From positions 1 through 32,271 of the IMG/VR virus record IMGVR_UViG_3300024518_000300: a stretch of DNA of 32,271 nucleotides. One strand, given 5' to 3'. Under the pieces are notes generated by a model. The model had not been told where the DNA came from. It saw only the letters and a list, made by a program, of their open reading frames with translations, and made no database searches. The translations under genes and the position numbers were made by a program. Shown in pieces: positions 5,206 through 14,227 of the stretch; the stretch's first letter is position 1; each line of letters begins with the position of its first letter. The DNA comes from a virus.

Positions 5206-5549
5206 ATCAAATAGAACACGAGGTACAAAAGTCTATTAAAGAGTACCTAGACGCACGAGGTTTCTGTTGGTGGGCAGTTCCTAATGGTGGACAGCGCAAT
5301 GTAAAGGTTGCGTCAAAATTACAGGCAGAAGGGGTTAAAAAAGGAGTGCCGGATATAACCCTGATACATGAAGGTATGTTTTATGCCTTGGAAGTAAAAA
5401 AGCCCAAGGGGGCAACCCCAAAAGGTTACTTATCAAAAGCCCAAAAAGCCATGATAAAAAAAATAGAAACTAATGGTGGCCAAGTCAAGGTGGTGTATTC
5501 GGTGGCAGATGTAATAGAGGCATTAATTGATTGGGAGATTAGGACTTGA
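5202..5549 (+). CDS. VRR-NUC domain nuclease
   Basis: 115 residues, a complete single-domain VRR-NUC protein. The hallmarks are in order: EHEVQKSIKEYL (E6 region), VPNGGQRN (27-33), the VRR loop EGVKKGVPDITLI with D51, ALEVKKPKG with E64 and K66, and LSKAQKAMIKKIETNGG with Q81. This PD-(D/E)XK family includes FAN1 and many phage stand-alone enzymes, which cut structured DNA such as Holliday junctions or flaps. It probably resolves recombination or replication intermediates. The start overlaps the regulator stop (ATGA), and its own stop overlaps the next start. Confidence 0.9.
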   Translation: MNQIEHEVQKSIKEYLDARGFCWWAVPNGGQRNVKVASKLQAEGVKKGVPDITLIHEGMFYALEVKKPKGATPKGYLSKAQKAMIKKIETNGGQVKVVYSVADVIEALIDWEIRT

Positions 5550-5836
5550 GTAAGATAACCAAGAGTGCTAAAGGACAAGCCTGTACTGTGCGTCTCCAAG
5601 GATGTAATGGTGGGGTTGAGAATGAGACTGTCGTGTTCGCTCATCTCAATGGTGGTGGAATGGCCTCTAAGAAGGCGGATATATTCGGGGCTTATGCTTG
5701 CCATAATTGTCATGATATTGTGGATGGTAGAAAGTTGACAGACCTAGATAGACAGCACATCCTTCTCACTCACTTAGTGGCAATGCAAAGAACACAACAA
5801 ATCTTAATAGATAAGGAGTTAATAAGATGGGAGTAA
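5546..5836 (+). CDS. DUF1364 protein (zinc/HNH-like nuclease candidate)
   Basis: 96 residues beginning at TTG (5546), which overlaps the previous stop as TTGA with GGGAG 8 nt upstream. The sequence KSAKGQACTVRLQGCNGG, then VVFAHLNGGGMASKKAD, then YACHNCHDIVDGRK, follows the DUF1364 pattern found beside nin-region genes in lambdoid phages. The Cys/His set (C13, C20, H33, C52, C55, H56) suggests one zinc site and an HNH-like fold. Nuclease activity is inferred from the family, not shown. It sits between VRR-NUC and NinB-like genes, a recombination/repair block. Confidence 0.75.
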   Translation: MSKITKSAKGQACTVRLQGCNGGVENETVVFAHLNGGGMASKKADIFGAYACHNCHDIVDGRKLTDLDRQHILLTHLVAMQRTQQILIDKELIRWE

Positions 5837-5970
5837 GTTTAGTAAGAAAATTGTTCGGTGGCTATAGAAAGTATGTGGCAATACCTTGTGAAAGATTAAA
5901 AATATGTGCATTACTGCATAAGATAAATAAAAAGGTAAAAAAACTCTATGAGCGGGCAAAGAATAGTTGA
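5827..5970 (+). CDS. Small basic hypothetical protein (47 aa)
   Basis: The ATG at 5827 lies inside the end of the DUF1364 gene, behind TAAGGAG (5813-5819), a good ribosome site with close spacing. The product starts MGVSLVRKLFGGYRKYVAIP and ends KKVKKLYERAKNS. It is strongly basic and bridges what would otherwise be a 110-nt gap, overlapping the NinB-like gene by 23 nt. No family recognised; a nucleic-acid-binding role would be a guess. Confidence 0.5.
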   Translation: MGVSLVRKLFGGYRKYVAIPCERLKICALLHKINKKVKKLYERAKNS

Positions 5971-6379
5971 AAAACATAAGCCAAAAGAACAAGTTTTTAA
6001 ATCGTTAGTGCAAGATTTTTTCCATGAAAATCCTGACGTAGAAAAGGCAGTAGTAAGCATTAAAAAGCCTGTTGCAACTCGCTCAGAGGCTCAGAATCGT
6101 CTCTACTGGATGTGGATAGATGTGGCATCTCATAACTTAGGGTACAATAAGGACGAAATCGCTGTAATATTTAGAGACCTATTCTTGGGTTACAAGACCT
6201 TCACTACAAAGAAGGGTAAAGAGATAACTGAGTTGCGGTCATCAACTGAATTAAAGGTGGCAGAATTTAAGGACTATTTAGACCAAATAGATATACTTAT
6301 GGCAGAGCAGAATATAACATTACCAAGGTCTGAAGATTTCAAGGAATTGTATGATAAAGCGATGGGATTAAAAGGATGA
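5948..6379 (+). CDS. NinB-like recombination protein
   Basis: 143 residues. RSEAQNRLYWMWIDVASHN (about 46-64) carries the R-S-x-x-Q-N-x-L-Y/M-W pattern typical of NinB and related phage recombination proteins. DEIAVIFRDLFLGYKTFTTK and ELRSSTELKVAEFKDYLDQI follow, ending with a short helix. NinB-family (Orf-like) proteins bind single-stranded DNA or recombination intermediates and assist RecBCD-independent recombination. Position among VRR-NUC and DUF1364 supports a nin-region role. The weak N-terminus (KHKPKEQVFKSLVQ) has no recognised domain. It overlaps the next micro-ORF by ATGA. Confidence 0.6.
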   Translation: MSGQRIVEKHKPKEQVFKSLVQDFFHENPDVEKAVVSIKKPVATRSEAQNRLYWMWIDVASHNLGYNKDEIAVIFRDLFLGYKTFTTKKGKEITELRSSTELKVAEFKDYLDQIDILMAEQNITLPRSEDFKELYDKAMGLKG

Positions 6380-6465
6380 GCATGTTGATGTTGGAAGAAC
6401 TATTGGTAGCAGGAATAATAATATATGGGGCAATAATGCTATGGGTTTTTTGCAAGAAGAAATAG
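6376..6465 (+). CDS. Micro-ORF: 29-residue membrane peptide
   Basis: The product begins MSMLMLEELLVAGIIIYGAI, then MLWVFCKKK: an acidic N-terminus, one transmembrane helix and a basic tail, the charge layout of a small inner-membrane protein. The start overlaps the previous stop (ATGA) behind AAAGGA, and the ORF overlaps the next gene by 25 nt. This is the second tiny hydrophobic ORF in the window (the other is 1371-1451). Function unknown. Confidence 0.5.
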   Translation: MSMLMLEELLVAGIIIYGAIMLWVFCKKK

Positions 6466-6647
6466 TAGGGGCAAATACACTTGACCTGAGTGAGATAGAT
6501 GATGCAGATTTCAAGGAATTGTATGTAGCCTCCCTAATGCTATTAGCAGAAGATTCCTCTGTTGATTTAGCACACTCTGCGGTCATGGCAGTTCTTGACA
6601 CAGTAGAGATAGACTTTACACCAATGACATCGGTGAGGTTACATTAA
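6441..6647 (+). CDS. Small acidic hypothetical protein (68 aa)
   Basis: Starts MGFLQEEIVGANTLDLSEID behind a GGGG ribosome site and ends one base into the TerS start (stop and start overlap as TAATG). It is acidic and probably all-helical (FKELYVASLMLLAEDSSVDL, AHSAVMAVLDTVEID). Its position directly before the small terminase suggests late-operon expression. No family recognised. Confidence 0.6.
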   Translation: MGFLQEEIVGANTLDLSEIDDADFKELYVASLMLLAEDSSVDLAHSAVMAVLDTVEIDFTPMTSVRLH

Positions 6648-7027
6648 TGGCTAGACCAACCAAATATAATGACAAAATACTAGAGAAAGCACAGGACTAT
6701 ATAAAGAACTATACAGCCTATGGCGACCAAATACCCATGATAGATGGATTAGCGTTAGAATTAGGCATTCACAGGGATACAATCAACGATTGGGAGCAAA
6801 AATATCCTGAGTTTTCCGACATCGTAAGGGGTTTAATGACAAAACAAGGCAGAGTTCTTATGAATGGCTCACTGAGTGGCGAGTTCAGAGAGAGGACTGC
6901 AACCCTTGCATTAAGTTCAAATCATGGCTTAGTTACGAAGACAGAAACAGATATAAAATCAAGCGATGGCACAATGAAACCTACTGTGATAGAATTAGTC
7001 GCAAAGTATGAAGACCGAGAAGATTAA
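6647..7027 (+). CDS. terS: Terminase small subunit
   Basis: 126 residues. It opens MARPTKYNDKILEKAQDYI, followed by a helix-turn-helix, IDGLALELGIHRDTINDWE (about 30-48), which in this family recognises the packaging site. TKQGRVLMNGSLSGEFRERT (about 68-87) resembles the oligomerisation core of phage small terminases, and ATLALSSNHGLVTKTETD resembles the following element. It overlaps the large terminase by 20 nt, the usual partner. It would form a ring that loads viral DNA onto the motor. Confidence 0.85.
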   Translation: MARPTKYNDKILEKAQDYIKNYTAYGDQIPMIDGLALELGIHRDTINDWEQKYPEFSDIVRGLMTKQGRVLMNGSLSGEFRERTATLALSSNHGLVTKTETDIKSSDGTMKPTVIELVAKYEDRED

Positions 7028-8300
7028 AGCACAGATAGAGTTGCCCCCAAAGTTAGTACCTATATTTGAAGGGGAGGCAAGATTCCGTTGCAGTTATGGG
7101 TCAAGAGGTTCAGGAAAGACACGTTCCTTTGCTCTAATGACTGCTGTCTATGGTTATAGATGGGGAATGCAAGGCAAAAGCGGTCAAATACTCTGCGCTA
7201 GAGAGTTTATGAACTCATTGGATGACTCATCGCTTGAAGAGATTAAGACAGCAATAAGGTCAGTAGATTGGCTTAATGATTATTATGAAATAGGTGAGAA
7301 GTATATTCGTTCTAAAGATGGGAATATACACTACACATTCTCAGGTCTAAGACGTTCACTAGATGCTATAAAGTCTAAAGCAAGAATTATATTAGCGTGG
7401 GTGGATGAGGCAGAGTCTGTAAGTGAACAGGCCTACCGTAAATTAATACCAACTGTACGAGAGGCTAAATCAGAGGTGTGGGTAACGTGGAATCCTGAGA
7501 GTAAATACTCGGCAACACACGAGAGGTTTAGAAATAACCCACCTAAGAATGCGAAGATAGTTGAACTAAATTACATGGACAACCCTTGGTTTCCTGACGT
7601 TCTCGAACAGACTAGACTGGAAGATAAGAAAAACAGACCTGATATGTACGACCATGTGTGGGGTGGTGGATTCTTAATTTTTACGGACGGGTCATATTAT
7701 GTTAACGAACTACGCAAACTTAAAGATGAGGGTAGGCTAACTAAAGTACCATTAGATAAAAGTATGGGAGTAGTTACGAGTTGGGATTTAGGTATTGGCG
7801 ATTCAACAGCGATAACCTTTGCACAATTTGTGGGCGCAGAAGTAAGGATAATTGACTACTACGAGTCAGCAGGTGTAGGATTAGACCATTATGCCAAGGT
7901 ACTTCAAGATAAGGGGTATGTGTATGACCAACACATTCTGCCTCATGATGTTAGGGTTAGGGAGTTAGGTTCAGGAAAGTCTCGTCTTGAGATTCTAGAC
8001 AACCTTGGGATAAAGAATATAGACATCGCACCAAACCTACGAATAGATGATGGCATTCAAAATGTGAGGTCATTCTTAGACAGGTGTTGGTTTGATGAAA
8101 AAAAGTGTGAACAATTATTTGACGGTCTGTTAAACTATCAGCGTGAATACGATGAGAACGGCAAGACTTGGAGAAGTCGGCCTAAACACGACTGGTCTTC
8201 ACATCCGGCAGATTCGTTTAGGTATCTAGCCGTAGGATATAGACCATTTAACGAAGGGTGGGATAAGCCCATGCGAAGAAACCTTAAAGGAATTGTTTAA
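7008..8300 (+). CDS. terL: Terminase large subunit (packaging ATPase and nuclease)
   Basis: 430 residues, normal length for a PBSX/Terminase_3-type protein. The Walker A motif GSRGSGKT is at 31-38, Walker B RIILAWVDEA with D133/E134, and the coupling motif VWVTWNPES at 157-165. The C-terminal RNase H-like nuclease shows TSWDLGIGDS with D260, the LPHD segment near 311-314, and HPADSFRY with D402 at the end. It powers DNA translocation through the portal and cuts the concatemer. All key residues are present. The next gene starts immediately after its stop. Confidence 0.97.
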   Translation: MKTEKIKAQIELPPKLVPIFEGEARFRCSYGSRGSGKTRSFALMTAVYGYRWGMQGKSGQILCAREFMNSLDDSSLEEIKTAIRSVDWLNDYYEIGEKYIRSKDGNIHYTFSGLRRSLDAIKSKARIILAWVDEAESVSEQAYRKLIPTVREAKSEVWVTWNPESKYSATHERFRNNPPKNAKIVELNYMDNPWFPDVLEQTRLEDKKNRPDMYDHVWGGGFLIFTDGSYYVNELRKLKDEGRLTKVPLDKSMGVVTSWDLGIGDSTAITFAQFVGAEVRIIDYYESAGVGLDHYAKVLQDKGYVYDQHILPHDVRVRELGSGKSRLEILDNLGIKNIDIAPNLRIDDGIQNVRSFLDRCWFDEKKCEQLFDGLLNYQREYDENGKTWRSRPKHDWSSHPADSFRYLAVGYRPFNEGWDKPMRRNLKGIV

Positions 8301-11300
8301 ATGGCGTATAGATACCACGAGCGACTGCATCAAAATTCTGATGGAACTTGGGAAACAATCCGAGAGCCAATCTATTATGAGTCTGAAGAAGAGAAACGTG
8401 AAAGACTACTACGTTCATCACTCGAAAACAATCCACAAATACAGTCAATAGACGGAAACATAAATCCAAACTATCAACCATATGTACCTCCAACTGACGT
8501 TAATAGAGAAGAACAACTGTACGGACAAGGTCTATTAGACACTCCTGTAGCAACTGGAGAGACAACGCAGTATGGAAAAGACGTATACACAGACACATCA
8601 GGACAACAATATTCAGAAAAATCCCAAACAATTAATATAGATGGTAAGTGGGTAAATGTACCAACGGTGTTTGATAATGGTGTAATAATTGATGATGAAC
8701 AGGTATTGAAGTCGGCAGTAGTTAATGGTGTTCTACAGCCAACAAGCGTACATAACACGTTAGATGAGGCATTAGTATCGGCTCAGACAAGAAGTGATGG
8801 AATAGAACCGACACGAAAGTATGTACCACCACTCCCTGAAGATAACTCAGGCACAATAACTAGAGACCCTACCTTTCAAGGTGTAGAAGCACCTGAAGGT
8901 GGAATACTAAACAACATGGCGAAGGTTAAAGAGGAAAGGCTTGGTGCTTTACTTGGTCAGAACCTTGTTGGCTTATTGTCACCAAAGACTCAGGGCAATG
9001 TATACTCAGAACAGGGTATACCATCATTTGATTCAGGTTTTAGTAGACCATACGAAGGCCAAGACTATGTTCCGATGTCAACTGAAAGGCAAGGAATACC
9101 ATCCTATTCAAATCCTACAGTTGATAGTAATTATAATCCATTGCAACAACCATATCCCGTTATGCATGGCGGTGGGGATAATCCATTCCAACAACCGTTC
9201 CAACCAGTAGAGGCTACCTCACAACGAGACTCTATATTAGATATGGTAGAGCAACGTCCTGAATATGGTGATAGCACGAACCCATTAAACTTATTAAATG
9301 TTGAGGATGAGCGTTTAATGGATATGGTAGATAGTGGTATCCTACCATCATCAGACTATATGAACCTCCGAGAAAATGCAGAGCGTTGGAAGGCACAGGA
9401 TGCAGGTGTATTAGCCAACCGAGCAGAACTAACAACCGATGATTTTGGTCAAGTATTACCACAGGCTGATATTTATGGCAACAAACTAACACCTGATGCT
9501 CGTGTTGATTTATATCAAGACCAAACAGACGCAACAAACACATTGTTGAATAGTAGAGAGTTCTCCCTAGACGATGATATAAGTGAGCCTGATGTAGTTG
9601 GAGGTATATTAGACCAACACGCTGACAGCAATGAGGCAGACAACTCATACAGTATTAATCTAAATGAAGTGCCAAGTCTTATAAAAGACAAAATATCGAA
9701 TTGGTACAACAACACCAATTTCGCTAAGTCATTTAAAGGATGGAAGAGTAGTGCGGAATTATTGAAACAAAGTAAAGAGATAAATAGAGGAAAAACTGGT
9801 TTTTGGCATGAGAATAATGTAAACAACCAACAATTAGATGCTATATGGAGTGGTATAAAAGATGCTTATAAAGGCACAATCGCACCATTCGTTACTAAAG
9901 ATTCATTTATAAATGCTCTACACAATCCTGACCACCCAAGACATCAAGAGGCTGTTGACCTACCTAAAAACCTAACAAGAGGAACTGCTCAAGGCTTATT
10001 GTACGAACTACCTCAAGGCACATTAGAATTAGGCGCAGATGTTGTGAACTTTGTTGCTAATAAATTTGGCTTAGAAGATGTTTTAACTGAGGATGATATT
10101 AGTTTTATTCCTGAGATTTATCCTAAAGATAAATACCCTGAGTTATGGGAATCAGGTGCATTTAATTTCGCTAAGGTCTCAGCACAGTTAATGTCAGGTT
10201 ATGGTGCGATTAAGACAGCACTCAAAAAATCGTTATTTAAAAAGGATGGCATAAAAGGCAAGATGGCTACGGAAGTTCTAAGTACAGGTGGAGCAGGTTT
10301 AACGCTAGACCCAACAGATGGTAATCTTTCCACAATGCTTAATAACACAGACTTTAGAAACGCTATTACTGAATATCTAGCATCAGATACAGATAGTAAA
10401 GTAGCAGAGGATAGGTTAAAAGCAAGACTACAGAACTTTGTAGAAGAGGGATTATTTGGTACTGTAGCGAGTGGCTTTTTATTCGCTCAACACCTAAAGA
10501 ACACACCTGATGCCTTAGATGGTTGGGGCGAGGTAATGGATAAGGTCTATGATGTATCTACAATGGGTGCAGGAAAGAAAGAAATGTTCGCAGGTGATAA
10601 AGGACTACTTAATATTGGTGACGATATTAATCCTAACGCCACTACATCTAACAAATCACTTGAAGAAGGTAACTACCCATTCTCCTACAATGAAAGACTA
10701 GATATGGCAAAGGATTTTGAGAGAGGAGGTACTTCCGCTCAAAGTATATGGAAGTCAACTGGATTCAAACGTGCTAAGGATGGTAAATGGAGATTTGAAA
10801 TAGATGACTCAACGGCAATCATAAAAACTGATTGGAAAAAAGATTTGTTAAGGCATCCTGACACAGCAGTTTACTTAGGAGATATACTAGACCATCCAAC
10901 ACTATTTAAAGCATATCCTGAACTAGAGCATCTACCAGTTTTCCCTTTCAACTATGTTAATGAGAAAAGTATCTTTGGGGGTTTTTCAGATAAGGACTTT
11001 AGTATTCTTATGAAAGACCAAGGATTTGATAGTGTTAACAAATGGGCTAAAAACTCAGCAGGTAAATGGGAAAAGGTAGCAAATCCTGATTTGGCTGGCT
11101 TGCCTAGTAGCCAATTACATTTAATGTATAAAGAGCGTCTTCTACATGAAGTACAACATGCAGTCCAATTCATAGAAGATTTTGCACCCGGTGGTAATAC
11201 TGCAAATGAGGCACGAAGGTTATTTGAGGCACACCCTTTTGTAAAAGAACTGAGAGAAGACCTTACTAAAATAGAAGGGGAAAGAGACAAATTAACAGAT

Positions 11301-13154
11301 GCCTATAAGAAAAAATATGGTAAATCATGGGTAGAAGGTGGATTTGATAGTGTCCAACAGGAAAAGGATTGGGATGCTATTGTCAAAAAAAGCCATGACG
11401 TTATAACAGTACAAAAACGCAACAAAAGAGGTATGGAGAATATTGATGACATCCTCAAAAATAAAGCAAAAGAGAACTATAACAACCTTCATGGCGAAAG
11501 AGAGGCATACCAAACCCAATATAGAACATTTCTAACTCCATCAGCACGAAGACATTTGTTCCCTGATATGACAGAAAGTGATGCGTCTATTGTGAGAGAT
11601 AGAGATGGTAATGATATAGCGTCAGGCTTGTTAGATGAAATAAACACAGGCAAGACCAAAGAAATGAGAGATATACATCCACAGTATGCAGGAGACAGGG
11701 TAAACGAACTGGAAAGGTTAAAAGATGTTACGACTCAAACCAGTAATAACATCTTAATAGATATACCTGAGAAATCTATAACTGATTTTGAAGGGAAGCC
11801 ATTCGTAACAACACAATCAGACAGGTCTGAAGCAGGCAAGATATTAACTCATATAAATGATGTTGAGTTAAAAGATGCTGTACCTCTAAGGGGTGGGCAG
11901 AACTACATGCGAAATGCTGAGAATTATTTACAAGGAAATGTTTGGGCATCTGCCCAAGGTGGCACGTCAAGTATTTTAAATATGGCAAATAAACTTAAAA
12001 ATCAAACAGGTGATAACCCATTTATTATGCCTTATAAAATGAAACCTACTGGTATAGATTTCACTCATCAGACGACTGAGGCAATGATTAACTATGCTGA
12101 TACAGTTCTTACAAGAGCAGATAAAACCAAACTGAATAAACTAATAAAGAAAGTTTTACCTACATGGAAAGGTATAGGCTCACCAAATCTACAAGGCATA
12201 CTAAACAAAACGACAGGTGAACAGCGTAAGGCTATTCAGAATATATTAGACGTAAATTTCAGAGATGCAGGAATATCATTACCTGAAGCGAGAGTTGCGG
12301 TTAGTGATGTAACACAATTAAACGCACCTGATGCTACCCTACAAAATGTAGGTCTCTTAGACCTAACAAGAACAAATAAATCAAACCACCCATCTTATAA
12401 CCAAGCATTAAAAGGCGACCCTGTAGGCAGAATTAAAGAAGATATTAGTGCATGGGATATATTAACCTCTGAGGCATTAGGTAGAAATGTAGACCCTAAA
12501 ACGGCTACTGCTACAGATTATAGGTCATTAACAATGAAGCCTAAAGGTGGGATACTAGATGACGAATTACTTAGGTCTTTAGATGACAAAGGACTACTTA
12601 ATAATAATGCTAAATTAGCAATACCCGCAGGTGGTCTATTAAGTGAAGAAAGTGAAAACCTAAATCAACAAGTAAAAACACAAGCACTATCTCAAAAGGT
12701 TGCAGGGTATGTAAATGTAAAAACAAATAACCCCGGTAATATTATGATGTCAGGTAGTCATATTGATTGGGATGGGTTAAAAGATGGTACAGATGTTTAT
12801 TATGATGTTAATGGTGAAAAGTATTATCAGTTTAAAACACCTGAATATGGTGTAAGAGCATTAACAAGAGATTTAAAAACAAAAAGAAATAAAAAAACTC
12901 CTTTAAATACTATTGAAAAAATTATCCCAATATATGCACCTCAAGGTCATGGAAATAACAACCCACCAAACTATATAAAAATAGTATCTCAAAGGTCAGG
13001 CATACCAAAAGATAAAGTGTTAGAAGATAGTGATATGTTTGAACTTATAAAAGCAATAACACACATGGAAGGTTCAGGCTCACTTCAATATTACACAGAT
13101 GCTATAATTAAAAAAGGCATGGAAATGGAAAAAGCGAAAAAGAAAAAGCCCTAG
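8301..13154 (+). CDS. Giant polyvalent internal virion protein: zincin peptidase plus C-terminal muramidase-like domain
   Basis: 1617 residues, the largest gene. The N-terminus (about 100-165) holds a module seen in many phage ejected proteins (YSEKSQTINIDGKWVNVPTV then PTSVHNTLDEALVSA). Residues about 540-740 are amphipathic and Gly/Ala-rich (NLTRGTAQGLLYELPQG, EEGLFGTVASGFLF), suggesting membrane insertion. About 800-1090 resembles the zincin domain of phage polyvalent proteins (LPD23-like): WKSTGFKRAKDGKWRFEID, HEVQH at 949-953, and HGEREAYQTQ at 1064-1073, with E1066 or E1068 as possible third metal ligand. A further virion-type domain begins VPLRGGQNYMR (about 1200). The last 150 residues (NNPGNI at 1476, then YYQFKTPEYGVRALTRDLKT and HMEGSGS) look like a transglycosylase/lysozyme that opens peptidoglycan during entry. 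It is likely packaged and injected. Domain names are recalled, not searched. Confidence 0.75.
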   Translation: MAYRYHERLHQNSDGTWETIREPIYYESEEEKRERLLRSSLENNPQIQSIDGNINPNYQPYVPPTDVNREEQLYGQGLLDTPVATGETTQYGKDVYTDTSGQQYSEKSQTINIDGKWVNVPTVFDNGVIIDDEQVLKSAVVNGVLQPTSVHNTLDEALVSAQTRSDGIEPTRKYVPPLPEDNSGTITRDPTFQGVEAPEGGILNNMAKVKEERLGALLGQNLVGLLSPKTQGNVYSEQGIPSFDSGFSRPYEGQDYVPMSTERQGIPSYSNPTVDSNYNPLQQPYPVMHGGGDNPFQQPFQPVEATSQRDSILDMVEQRPEYGDSTNPLNLLNVEDERLMDMVDSGILPSSDYMNLRENAERWKAQDAGVLANRAELTTDDFGQVLPQADIYGNKLTPDARVDLYQDQTDATNTLLNSREFSLDDDISEPDVVGGILDQHADSNEADNSYSINLNEVPSLIKDKISNWYNNTNFAKSFKGWKSSAELLKQSKEINRGKTGFWHENNVNNQQLDAIWSGIKDAYKGTIAPFVTKDSFINALHNPDHPRHQEAVDLPKNLTRGTAQGLLYELPQGTLELGADVVNFVANKFGLEDVLTEDDISFIPEIYPKDKYPELWESGAFNFAKVSAQLMSGYGAIKTALKKSLFKKDGIKGKMATEVLSTGGAGLTLDPTDGNLSTMLNNTDFRNAITEYLASDTDSKVAEDRLKARLQNFVEEGLFGTVASGFLFAQHLKNTPDALDGWGEVMDKVYDVSTMGAGKKEMFAGDKGLLNIGDDINPNATTSNKSLEEGNYPFSYNERLDMAKDFERGGTSAQSIWKSTGFKRAKDGKWRFEIDDSTAIIKTDWKKDLLRHPDTAVYLGDILDHPTLFKAYPELEHLPVFPFNYVNEKSIFGGFSDKDFSILMKDQGFDSVNKWAKNSAGKWEKVANPDLAGLPSSQLHLMYKERLLHEVQHAVQFIEDFAPGGNTANEARRLFEAHPFVKELREDLTKIEGERDKLTDAYKKKYGKSWVEGGFDSVQQEKDWDAIVKKSHDVITVQKRNKRGMENIDDILKNKAKENYNNLHGEREAYQTQYRTFLTPSARRHLFPDMTESDASIVRDRDGNDIASGLLDEINTGKTKEMRDIHPQYAGDRVNELERLKDVTTQTSNNILIDIPEKSITDFEGKPFVTTQSDRSEAGKILTHINDVELKDAVPLRGGQNYMRNAENYLQGNVWASAQGGTSSILNMANKLKNQTGDNPFIMPYKMKPTGIDFTHQTTEAMINYADTVLTRADKTKLNKLIKKVLPTWKGIGSPNLQGILNKTTGEQRKAIQNILDVNFRDAGISLPEARVAVSDVTQLNAPDATLQNVGLLDLTRTNKSNHPSYNQALKGDPVGRIKEDISAWDILTSEALGRNVDPKTATATDYRSLTMKPKGGILDDELLRSLDDKGLLNNNAKLAIPAGGLLSEESENLNQQVKTQALSQKVAGYVNVKTNNPGNIMMSGSHIDWDGLKDGTDVYYDVNGEKYYQFKTPEYGVRALTRDLKTKRNKKTPLNTIEKIIPIYAPQGHGNNNPPNYIKIVSQRSGIPKDKVLEDSDMFELIKAITHMEGSGSLQYYTDAIIKKGMEMEKAKKKKP

Positions 13155-13186
13155 CGAATCAATTAATTTAAGGATAAAATACTATA

Positions 13187-13816
13187 ATGGCACTTTCAAC
13201 GTACACACAACTAAAAACAAGTCTAGCAGACTTTCTAAACAGAGATGATTTAACAGCAACCATCCCTGACTTTATAACGCTTGCTGAGGCACAAATAAAT
13301 AGAGACCTTAGACATTGGAAGATGGAGACACGCTCTTCAGGCCAACAGAGTCCATCGGACGAGTACATGCAACTCCCCAATGATTGGATAGAGACGATTA
13401 GGTTACACATAACAGACAACGGTACTTCACCACTTAATCTAATGTCAAGAGCATCAATGGCCGACAAACGAGCCTCTAATGAAGATGCAATAGGAGTATC
13501 AACACATTACACACATGCAGATGGGCAGATACAACTGTATCCAACACCATCAGCAACAACGAATTTGGAATTACTTTACTATGCTAAACCAACAGCATTA
13601 AGTGCTAGTAATTCTGATAACTGGCTTTTGTTAGAAGCACCTGATGTATATTTATATGGTTCATTACTACATTCAGCACCGTATCTAGCAGAAGACGAGA
13701 GGATTGCAATTTGGGCGCAGATGTATTCTGCCGCAATTACAAGACTCAACGAAGCATCTGAGGACGCTAAATATAGTGGCTCAGGTTTAACAATGAAAAT
13801 AAGAGGCTTAGGTTAG
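13187..13816 (+). CDS. Head-tail adaptor (P22 gp4 / SU10 adaptor-like)
   Basis: 209 residues. LADFLNRDDLTATIPDFITL, AEAQINRDLRHWKMETRS and the later YMQLPNDWIETIRL match the adaptor family whose ring binds beneath the portal and joins it to the nozzle. The middle YTHADGQIQLYPTPSATTNL and LELLYYAKPTALS, and the helical C-terminus (YLYGSLLHSAPYLAEDERI), are also typical. GGATAAAA lies upstream of the ATG. It is separated from the portal gene by about 9 kb, which is unusual for this family. Confidence 0.85.
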   Translation: MALSTYTQLKTSLADFLNRDDLTATIPDFITLAEAQINRDLRHWKMETRSSGQQSPSDEYMQLPNDWIETIRLHITDNGTSPLNLMSRASMADKRASNEDAIGVSTHYTHADGQIQLYPTPSATTNLELLYYAKPTALSASNSDNWLLLEAPDVYLYGSLLHSAPYLAEDERIAIWAQMYSAAITRLNEASEDAKYSGSGLTMKIRGLG

Positions 13817-13836
13817 CCTTAATTTAGGAGGACATT

Positions 13837-14223
13837 ATGTCTTTTAGTAATTTTTTAGAAACGGAAATACTTGACCATGTGTTTGCAGGTGCGGCTTATA
13901 CTGCCCCCGGTACACATTATCTAGCGTTATACACAGCCGCGCCGGGTGAGACAGGTGGTGGTACAGAGGTATCTGCTTCAGGTACAGCCTATGCTCGTCA
14001 GTCAGTAGCATTTACAACTACTGGTAACACAACATCTAATAGTGCGGCAGTTGAATATCCAACAGCAACAGCCTCATTTGGTACAGTTACTCATGTAGGT
14101 GTGTTTGATGCTTTAACAACAGGTAACTTAATGGCTTATGCCACATTGTCTTCGAGTAAGACGATAGATACTGGTGATGTATTTAGAGTTCCGACTGGTG
14201 ATTTAGATATTACGTTAGACTAA
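13837..14223 (+). CDS. Phage structural protein of the gp80-like beta-sandwich type
   Basis: 128 residues: FLETEILDHVFAGAAYTAPG, HYLALYTAAPGETGGGTEVS, YARQSVAFTTTGN, then GTVTHVGVFDALTTGNLMAY. This pattern occurs in a widespread phage virion family often labelled tail fibre or minor tail protein. It is predicted all-beta. AGGAGG directly precedes the start, giving strong translation and suggesting a virion component made in many copies, perhaps a decoration or tail-surface protein. The exact site in the particle is unknown. Confidence 0.65.
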   Translation: MSFSNFLETEILDHVFAGAAYTAPGTHYLALYTAAPGETGGGTEVSASGTAYARQSVAFTTTGNTTSNSAAVEYPTATASFGTVTHVGVFDALTTGNLMAYATLSSSKTIDTGDVFRVPTGDLDITLD

Positions 14224-14227
14224 GTAA

